Below are positions 1 to 4,142 of a stretch of 5,409 nt of DNA, one piece after another. The number at the start of each line of letters is the position of its first letter. Within the stretch, counting starts at the first letter, position 1. Location of the stretch: the NCBI GenBank assembly GCA_016845285.1, contig JAERSX010000209.1:1-5409 (forward strand). Direction: 5' to 3'. The position numbers were made by a program, and so were the translations under genes. Below the pieces are notes generated by a model that worked only from the letters and a program-made list of their open reading frames with translations, was not told the origin of the DNA and did no database searches. Source of the DNA: Deltaproteobacteria bacterium (GTDB lineage Bacteria; Myxococcota_A; UBA796; UBA2385).

Positions 1-1
1 C

Positions 2-423
2 TTCAGCGTGGTGTCGGGCCCCGAAGCACTGGTGACGGAGATCGTTCGGCACCGCCTGGCGAGTGCGGTCCATCGGCCTGGGCTCGCGGGCCATGTGCTC
101 GCCGACGGCTCGGCCGAGGGCGAGGTGTGCTCGACTACGTGGCGGAGGCGACCTGCGGTGGCCGAGAGGTCAGCCGTCAGCTCCTCGGGCAGGCCATGGA
201 GGCGGGGGTGATTCGTCGGGTCGACCCGGACGCGTTGCTCGCGCTCCTCGGTGTCGCGCTGCCGGCGCTCGCCTCCTCCAAGAACGCCCTCCACAAGCTG
301 CTGGACCTCGACCTCGAAGACGACACGGACCGGGAGCGGTTGACCCTCGCGCTCTCGGACATCCTCGTTCACGGGTTGCTTCCCGAGGAGCCGCGTGGGG
401 ACGCTGTAGGAGAGGACCGATGA
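2..423 (+). CDS. Probable TetR-family regulator, C-terminal part, cut by window edge and probably frameshifted
   Basis: The clearest coding stretch is 127-423, ending in TGA at 421-423. It encodes an alpha-helical, Leu/Ala-rich segment with the phrase GVIRRVDPDALLALL, followed by ILVHGLLPEE at the end. That resembles the ligand-binding C-terminal domain of TetR/AcrR repressors, where 'A-G-x-I/L-R-x-D-P-x-x-L-A' precedes the last helices. No helix-turn-helix is visible, because it would lie left of the window. Upstream, positions 2 to about 125 read best in a different frame (FSVVSGPEALVTEIVRHRL), also helical and with G/C-rich third positions. One missing base near 125-129 would join the two frames. 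The GTG at 127 has no ribosome binding site and sits inside the domain, so it is not a credible start. The gene is convergent with the di-heme oxidoreductase and separated from it by only 33 bases. Family assignment is by pattern only; another all-helical protein is possible. Confidence 0.5.
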   Translation, partial: QRGVGPRSTGDGDRSAPPGECGPSAWARGPCARRRLGRGRGVLDYVAEATCGGREVSRQLLGQAMEAGVIRRVDPDALLALLGVALPALASSKNALHKLLDLDLEDDTDRERLTLALSDILVHGLLPEEPRGDAVGEDR

Positions 424-456
424 CGGCGGGGGCCATACCCTCCAGGCATCGAGCGC

Positions 457-2157
457 CTACAGCGTCTCGATGAACCGCAGGACCGCGGCCTGCTCCTCCT
501 CGGAGAGCGCCTGGAAGGCGTCGCGGGACGTCTCTCCCTCCCCACCGTGCCAGAGGATGGCCTCCTCCAGTGTGCGGGCGCGGCCATCGTGCAGGTAGCT
601 CTCGGAAGGAGTGCAGGTCTCGGACTGCGCGGGCCCTTCGACGCCGCCCGTGACACACGGACCCAGGCCCAGGCTCCAAAGGGGGGGGGTGCGCCACTCG
701 GAGCCCGACGCCACGCCTTCTCCGAGGTTGTCTGCCAGCTCGGGCCCCATGTCGTGGAGCAGCAGGTCGGTGTAGGGGTGGATGGTCTGGCTGCGCAGCT
801 CGGCCAGCGGGTGGAAGGCGCTGGTGGTCACCTCGGGCAGGTGGCAGCTGGCACAGCCGACCTCCTCGAAGAGCACCTCCCCGTCGAGTGCCGTGGCATC
901 GTCCAGGCCGCGGCGGGCGCGCACCCCGAGCAGGCTGACGTAGCGCACCAGGTCGTCGAGGTACTCGTCTGAGAGCTCGGCGCCGTCCTCGTTGCCGCAG
1001 TCCGTCTGGGCGCTCCCGCAGTCGGGCTCGGGGAATACCGAGGTCATGACGCCCATGTCGGTGTTCAGCGCGCCTGCCGTCTGGTGCAGCACGCTGCTCG
1101 CCCCCGCCTTCCAGCCGAACCGACCGAGCCGGGCCTCACCGGTGACGGGGTCCGCCACCACCTGCGGACGCCCGGAGATGCCGTCGCCGTCTGCATCGTC
1201 AGCATCGGCCCAGCCGAACACCGTCTCCTCCGGGATGGCCTCGAGCAGGCCCATGCCCACGAGCTGCGGAGCGATACGCGGGGAGTAGCGGGCGGGCGCC
1301 TCGCCCGAGAACGCGAACACAGGCGAGCGCAGGCCGTCGACCTCCTCCCAGGACGCGATGGTGACCTCGCCCTCGCCCTCGCCGCTCACGGCGCTGGGCT
1401 GCAGCACGCTGCCGATGAGCGGGTCCGGCCCGCCCTCCGCACCGACCTTGAAGACCCAGGCGTCCAGGTTCTCGCCCTCGTCCGCCACCGGGGCGCGGCC
1501 GTGCCGAGTGTGGCAGGCGTCGCACGAGGGGTGCACGTACAGGGGCCCGGCCAGGTCGACGAGCTCGTCGAAGGTGCCGTTGCTGTCGCTCTCGTCGTGT
1601 GAGCCGTCGATCATGTCGGTGTGGTGGATGCGCCGTCCCTGCACGAACGCCTGGCCGTTGCGTGGCGAGAGGTTGGTGGCCAGCTGCATGAAGTGGTTCT
1701 GTGGCTCGTCGGAGTAGTTGTAGGACAGCGTGGTCCTGCCGCCGGACCAGCCGAAGGTGTCGATGGGGAAGGACTTCTCGCGCTCCGAGCTGGAGTCGGC
1801 GAAGTCGCCCACAGCCTCCCAGGGCAGGAGTCCGCCCACACCCACCTCGTACAGGTGCGTGGTGCCGTAGTAGTTCTGCCGCTCGCCCGGGGCGCCGTCC
1901 AAGAACAGGCTGGTCTCGAACTCCATCAGCTGGCCCACGGCGAGCTCGGTGGCCACGCCGTCCTCGTAGGCCTCGGTGAGCGTGAAGGTGTAGCGGTACT
2001 GGTCGCCTTCGTCGCTCACCTGCACGTGGTCGTCGTCGAAGGTGCCCGGCCCGGTCTCCTCGAAGCTCGGCGCGTAGTTTCCGGAGTAAGTGGCCACCGT
2101 GCCCAGGCCCAGGTACCAGGCGCGGAACTCGGCCACCGTCAGCCGCCACTCGGCCAC
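457..2157 (-). CDS. DHOR/DUF1111-type di-heme c oxidoreductase, C-terminal part of an interrupted lipoprotein gene
   Basis: This frame encodes a member of the DHOR family (DUF1111, COG3488 'thiol oxidoreductase'), related to di-heme cytochrome c peroxidases. Two CxxCH heme c sites are visible: CDACH at residues 212-216 and CASCH at 435-439. Family signatures lie around them: YSPRIAPQLVGMGLLEAI (291-308), an Asp-rich DADDADGDGISG loop (318-329), GRFGWKAG (345-352), PYTDLLLHDMG (461-471), EWRTPPLWSLG (487-497), YLHDGRARTLEEAILWHGG (521-539). About 200 residues precede the first heme site and form a domain I cannot name. Residue 1 is a GTG inside a conserved stretch, with no ribosome binding site and no signal peptide, although c-type heme attachment needs export. 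The frame is open for 16 more codons upstream, to an in-frame TAG at 2206-2208, beyond which a lipoprotein N-terminus continues in the same frame. I therefore read 2529-457 as one gene broken by one stop. The natural substrate is unknown; peroxide or thiol chemistry is a family-level guess. Confidence 0.93.
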   Translation of the reverse strand: MAEWRLTVAEFRAWYLGLGTVATYSGNYAPSFEETGPGTFDDDHVQVSDEGDQYRYTFTLTEAYEDGVATELAVGQLMEFETSLFLDGAPGERQNYYGTTHLYEVGVGGLLPWEAVGDFADSSSEREKSFPIDTFGWSGGRTTLSYNYSDEPQNHFMQLATNLSPRNGQAFVQGRRIHHTDMIDGSHDESDSNGTFDELVDLAGPLYVHPSCDACHTRHGRAPVADEGENLDAWVFKVGAEGGPDPLIGSVLQPSAVSGEGEGEVTIASWEEVDGLRSPVFAFSGEAPARYSPRIAPQLVGMGLLEAIPEETVFGWADADDADGDGISGRPQVVADPVTGEARLGRFGWKAGASSVLHQTAGALNTDMGVMTSVFPEPDCGSAQTDCGNEDGAELSDEYLDDLVRYVSLLGVRARRGLDDATALDGEVLFEEVGCASCHLPEVTTSAFHPLAELRSQTIHPYTDLLLHDMGPELADNLGEGVASGSEWRTPPLWSLGLGPCVTGGVEGPAQSETCTPSESYLHDGRARTLEEAILWHGGEGETSRDAFQALSEEEQAAVLRFIETL

Positions 2158-2205
2158 GAAGGAGATGTCGACGGTGCCCCCGCCCGAGGCGACCCGGTCG
2201 ACGAA

Positions 2206-2208
2206 CTA
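2206..2208 (-). other. In-frame TAG interrupting the di-heme oxidoreductase gene
   Basis: The codon context on the minus strand is ATG TAG TTC GTC, and both flanks are in the same frame. Upstream ends in YWEYRTVRM and downstream begins FVDRVASGGG. One substitution (for example from CAG, AAG or GAG) explains it without any frame change. It may be a true nonsense mutation or a base-call error. Confidence 0.85.
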
Positions 2209-2529
2209 CATGCGCACGGTGCGGTACTCCCAGTACTGCGACAGGTAGTGGTCGTAGCTCTGGTACTCGTCCTCGCGGGCATGCCGGTCCCGACCCCGGT
2301 CGGCGAAGCGGGTGACGATGGCGTCCCCGGACTCGAAGACGTCCTCGGGCTCGAGCTCGGTGGAGGCGTCGTAGAGGGGCACGATCTCGTCGGCGTAGGC
2401 GCCGGTGTCGGTGTCGGCGCCGGTGTCCCCTGGCTCTACCTGCGTTCCAGAGGTGTCCCCGGTGGTGGTGCTGCCCTCAGGCCCCACACTGCAGGCGGCG
2501 AGTAGCAGGAGCAGGCTGGCGCGGTGCAT
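2206..2529 (-). CDS. N-terminal lipoprotein segment of the same di-heme oxidoreductase, ending at in-frame TAG
   Basis: The 107-residue frame begins with MHRASLLLLLAAC, a short lipoprotein signal peptide with a canonical LAAC lipobox, placing the lipidated cysteine at residue 13. A Thr/Asp/Gly-rich linker follows to about residue 44 and includes a six-residue repeat (TGADTD, TGAYAD). A folded segment then begins, with FADRGRDRHARE and SYDHYLSQYWEYRTVRM at the end. The frame stops at TAG (2206-2208), but the next codons in the same frame (FVDRVASGGGTVDISF) read smoothly into the long cytochrome frame. A 107-residue product would be a lipidated fragment without heme sites. The start ATG at 2529-2527 is supported by the signal peptide; no strong Shine-Dalgarno is present. 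The joined gene would encode about 690 residues, with heme sites near residues 336-340 and 559-563. Nothing else starts between the two parts, which supports a single ancestral gene over two genes. Confidence 0.82.
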   Translation of the reverse strand: MHRASLLLLLAACSVGPEGSTTTGDTSGTQVEPGDTGADTDTGAYADEIVPLYDASTELEPEDVFESGDAIVTRFADRGRDRHAREDEYQSYDHYLSQYWEYRTVRM

Positions 2530-2547
2530 GGGCGGATCCGGGACTTT

Positions 2548-2562
2548 GTTCGGTAGTCGAAC
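2548..2562. promoter_or_regulatory. 15-bp palindrome GTTCG-N5-CGAAC upstream of the oxidoreductase start
   Basis: Perfect 5-bp arms GTTCG and CGAAC flank GTAGT. The element begins 19 bases upstream of the oxidoreductase ATG, so it would sit in the promoter or 5' leader. It could be a repressor operator or a small RNA hairpin. The arms are short, so chance occurrence is possible. Confidence 0.35.
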
Positions 2563-2579
2563 TTATCCCGAAGGACCGG

Positions 2580-2632
2580 GCTGACGATGTCAGCATTCTG
2601 TTCCCGTCCCGGTCGGGGAACATCGTCAGGCC
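2580..2632. repeat. Nested inverted-repeat cluster in the divergent promoter region
   Basis: Three overlapping symmetries are visible. GCTGAC-GAT-GTCAGC (2580-2594) is a perfect 6-bp-arm palindrome. CTGACGATGT (2581-2590) is the exact reverse complement of ACATCGTCAG (2620-2629). GTTCCC (2600-2605) pairs with GGGAAC (2616-2621). The same 10-base word thus occurs twice in opposite orientation, 39 bases apart start to start, with a second hairpin between. Paired operators for a dimeric regulator shared by the two divergent genes is the simplest reading. A cruciform or RNA stem with a side bulge (9-bp plus 5-bp stem) is an alternative. Confidence 0.6.
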
Positions 2633-2679
2633 CCTGCCGTGGTCGTGCGGGAGCGCACTCTCAGACGTCTCCGCCTCGG

Positions 2680-2705
2680 CTGAGAAGTCACGGCCACATT
2701 CTCAG
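2680..2705. repeat. Inverted repeat CTGAGAA / TTCTCAG
   Basis: Perfect 7-bp arms (2680-2686 and 2699-2705) are separated by 12 bases. The element lies about 107 bases upstream of the beta-helix lipoprotein start. It could form a leader hairpin or bind a dimeric regulator. Confidence 0.4.
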
Positions 2706-2716
2706 GTCCTCCAGCG

Positions 2717-2729
2717 CGCCTCAGAGGCG
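2717..2729. repeat. 13-bp palindrome CGCCTC-A-GAGGCG
   Basis: Perfect 6-bp arms lie around one central base, just downstream of the 2680-2705 repeat and upstream of the possible leader ORF. The one-base spacer cannot form a hairpin loop cleanly, so a protein-binding site is more likely than an RNA structure. Chance is plausible in GC-rich DNA. Confidence 0.25.
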
Positions 2730-2749
2730 GCAGGTAGAGGAGAGTGGCC

Positions 2750-2815
2750 ATGGCAGCAGCGCCCCTCGGCTCCGACGCCATCCTGGCCGCCCACACCGAC
2801 GGACCTGGCACATGA
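2750..2815 (+). CDS. Possible 21-codon leader ORF overlapping the beta-helix gene start by ATGA
   Basis: An ATG at 2750-2752 follows the best Shine-Dalgarno-like sequence in the window, AGGAG at about 2738-2742, with a spacing near 8 bases. The frame runs 21 codons (MAAAPLGSDAIL... to ...DGPGT) and stops at TGA 2813-2815. That stop overlaps the next gene's ATG (2812-2814) in the classic ATGA arrangement of translational coupling. The downstream ATG has only a weak GGA ahead of it, so coupling would make sense. The peptide has no regulatory run of a single amino acid, no membrane segment and no recognisable family. It could equally be a chance short frame. Confidence 0.3.
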   Translation: MAAAPLGSDAILAAHTDGPGT

Positions 2816-3100
2816 CGAAGACTCCCCTCCTCGCCCTTGGTCTGGTGCTCCTCCCGGGCGCCTGCCGTAGGGGGTCACGGAGAGCCACAACTTCGCGGTG
2901 GCCGTCGAGCAGGACGGCACGGAGCAGGACAGCTTCGTCTACGAGGTCAACCGCCAGCAGGAGACGAACGCGAGCTTGACCACCTCGTGGACGACGTTCT
3001 CCATCTCGGACACCGTCACGGTGACCGTCACGAAGCTCAGCGAGGGCGCCACCGTGACCTGTGAGGTCCTGCCGAGCAGCTTCGACATCCAGACCGAGGC
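2812..3100 (+). pseudogene. Beta-helix lipoprotein gene, N-terminal part (signal peptide and beta-sandwich), frameshifted
   Basis: ATG at 2812 gives MTKTPLLALGLVLLPGAC, a plausible lipoprotein signal peptide; Pro at -3 is unusual for a lipobox. The frame then loses sense, and a different frame takes over from 2871, reading VTESHNFAVAVEQDG and running through FVYEV and TVTVTVTKL to VTCEVLPSSFDI. Adding one G to the G5 run at 2870-2874 joins them as ACRRGVTESHNF. The strand-rich stretch, with 'D-S-F-V-Y' near its start, 'V-T-V-T-V-T-K-L' and then 'L-P-x-S-x-x-I', matches my memory of the small N-terminal beta-sandwich domain preceding right-handed beta-helix glycosidases of the GH28/GH49 type. 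It is not a confident family match. The gene is divergent from the di-heme oxidoreductase. As written, translation from 2812 would leave the correct frame after about 20 residues. Confidence 0.55.
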
Positions 3101-3652
3101 CTCATCCGTGGGCGCGGCGTGCTCTCGGGCGAGGGCTACCCACATGGCGCCACCGACGACGACCACCTCATCAACTTCTGGGGAGCCAAGGAGAGCCTCG
3201 TCGAGGGCATCACCTTCCGAAACATCACGGCCAACGGTGCGGTGAGCCAGCCGAGCGAGATCTTCGGCTGGGATGCCGACCACACCGTCTCCGACGTGAG
3301 CTTCCAGGACCTGAAGATCAACGGAAACCTCATCCCCTCGGCCGAGGAGGGGGACTTCGAGATCGACGCCGAGACCACCGCCGACATCACCTTCATCCAC
3401 GACACCTTCCTCACCGGTGAGGACTGCGAGGCCCAGCTCGGCGAGGCCCGAGGGGACGCCGACTCGGTCGAGGTCTACGGCGAGCAGCTGCACCTGGTCA
3501 ACACGCTGCCCGACCCCGAGGCCGAGTGCTTCACCACCGCGGGCTGGCAGACCGCCGAGCCCGTCACCCCGCCCTTCACCGTCGGGTACACCATCGACGT
3601 CGCGGGCTCCGACTTCGGCTACGGCGGCTACGTCCGAGCCAGCCTCATCTGA
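3101..3652 (+). pseudogene. Beta-helix protein gene, middle part, ending at in-frame TGA
   Basis: This frame begins LIRGRGVLSGEGYPHG, then HLINFWGAKESLVEGITFRN and DVSFQDLKINGNL. These are the repeating short strands and Asn/Gly turns of a pectinase-like right-handed beta-helix ('I-x-G-R-G-x-L-S-G' followed by 'V-E-G-I-T-F-R-N'). Only about three rungs are evident. The Asp-rich catalytic rungs expected in GH28 (NTD, DD, GHG) are not seen. After about residue 105 the sequence changes to a domain with cysteines (GEDCEAQ, AECFTT) and ends in GYGGYVRASLI before TGA (3650-3652). This frame is offset from the upstream part, so it is reached only after a frame change near 3085-3105. The GTG at 3119 lies inside the conserved GRGVLSG phrase and lacks a ribosome binding site, so it is not a true start. 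Substrate cannot be assigned; an extracellular polysaccharide is the family-level guess. Confidence 0.6.
3650..3652 (+). other. In-frame TGA inside the beta-helix gene
   Basis: The context is CTC ATC TGA GAC CAG GCC with the same frame open on both sides. One substitution from TGG (Trp) or CGA (Arg) would close the gap. It may be a nonsense mutation or a base-call error; recoding is not supported, since neighbouring genes also end with TGA. Confidence 0.75.
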
Positions 3653-4051
3653 GACCAGGCCAACCTCTACGGACTGGCCCCCGACGTGAGCCTGCTGAAG
3701 GAGACCGTCGACTGGCACGGTCAGATGGACGGCTTCGAAGACATCGTCCAGGAGGACCAGTACACCCTGTACGCGCTGGGGCTGGGCGAGCGGATGGCGA
3801 GCATGCCGGCGGACGGGGTGGAGACAATCACGGTCCGGCAGGTCATTGGCGAGAGCGACCAGAAGACCTGGTGGGCCGCAGACGACGGGGCCTTCGAGCT
3901 GGTGCACACCTACGACAACATCATCGGCTCGACCGTCGAGATCACCCCCATCCTGGTCGGCTCCGACTGCGACGTGTGGAACCACAACGACTTCGATCTC
4001 GCCATCGACCGTGTCGGGGTGTTCAGCGAGGACCCCGCCCCCTGCGAGTGA
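3653..4051 (+). pseudogene. C-terminal part of the beta-helix protein gene, unrecognised domain
   Basis: The frame is the same as the preceding segment and continues directly after the TGA at 3650-3652 (DQANLYGLAPDVSLLKETV), ending in TGA at 4049-4051. A GTG at 3686 could be proposed as a start, but it has no ribosome binding site and no signal peptide, so this is best read as the end of the interrupted gene. Together with the preceding ~75 residues it forms a domain of about 200 residues with four cysteines (DCEAQ, ECFTT, SDCDVW, APCE), consistent with disulfides outside the cytoplasm. Its last strands (EITPILVGSD, then NDFDLAIDRVGVF) resemble the final strands of jelly-roll carbohydrate-binding modules, where 'D-x-D-L-x-I-D-x-V' is common. 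That is an inference from pattern, not a family match. Confidence 0.55.
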
Positions 4052-4083
4052 CCGCCGGCCACGGTCCGCCGCAACGACTGGCA

Positions 4084-4114
4084 GCCCGGCCCTCCTCGAC
4101 CGGGCGTTCTTGTT
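4084..4114 (+). terminator. Probable rho-independent terminator after the beta-helix gene
   Basis: A perfect 6-bp stem GCCCGG (4084-4089) / CCGGGC (4100-4105) encloses a 10-base loop and is followed by a T-rich tract GTTCTTGTT (4106-4114). It begins 32 bases after the stop at 4051, in the 91-base gap between two convergent genes. Read on the minus strand, the hairpin is not followed by T residues, so it would serve mainly the plus-strand gene. Confidence 0.6.
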
Positions 4115-4142
4115 GGACCGACTCGTCTGCCCATGACCAGGC

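Larger units (their letters stand above)
2530..2811. promoter_or_regulatory. Divergent intergenic regulatory region
   Basis: This 282-base stretch separates the divergently transcribed di-heme oxidoreductase (start 2529, minus) and the beta-helix gene (start 2812, plus). It must hold both promoters if each gene has its own. It contains at least four inverted-repeat structures (2548-2562, 2580-2632, 2680-2705, 2717-2729) and a short possible leader ORF (2750-2815). No convincing sigma-70 promoter could be fixed. On the minus strand a GATAAG (-10-like) lies in the complement of 2563-2568, but the nearest -35-like hexamer, CTGACA, is 20 bases away, which is too far. Confidence 0.5.

Noticed and set aside
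2398..2427. 12-bp direct repeat GGCGCCGGTGTC, 18-base period.
   Set aside because: It is explained by the repetitive Asp/Thr/Gly linker of the lipoprotein and is not an independent element.
1621..2505. Long plus-strand frame (294 codons) opposite the di-heme oxidoreductase gene.
   Set aside because: Its translation is Val/Gly/His-rich low-complexity sequence typical of the antisense shadow of a GC-rich gene, while the minus strand has clear heme and family motifs.
2206..3652. Stop-codon recoding (TAG and TGA both read as sense).
   Set aside because: The genes here terminate with the same codons (TGA at 421, TAG at 457, TGA at 4049, TGA at 4143), no TAA terminators are used, and the lesions come with frameshifts. 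Mutation or error is simpler.
3650..3690. Selenocysteine at the TGA, with a GGCCA/TGGCC stem just downstream (3658-3662, 3675-3679).
   Set aside because: The stem is only 5 bp with a 12-base loop, lacks the conserved apical features of bacterial SECIS elements, and the protein context is not a known selenoprotein family.
2939..3985. Uninterrupted minus-strand frame of 348 codons opposite the damaged beta-helix gene.
   Set aside because: It is tempting because it is open where the sense gene is broken, but the product is Val/Gly/Asp low-complexity with no motif, and the sense strand shows recognisable beta-helix phrases.
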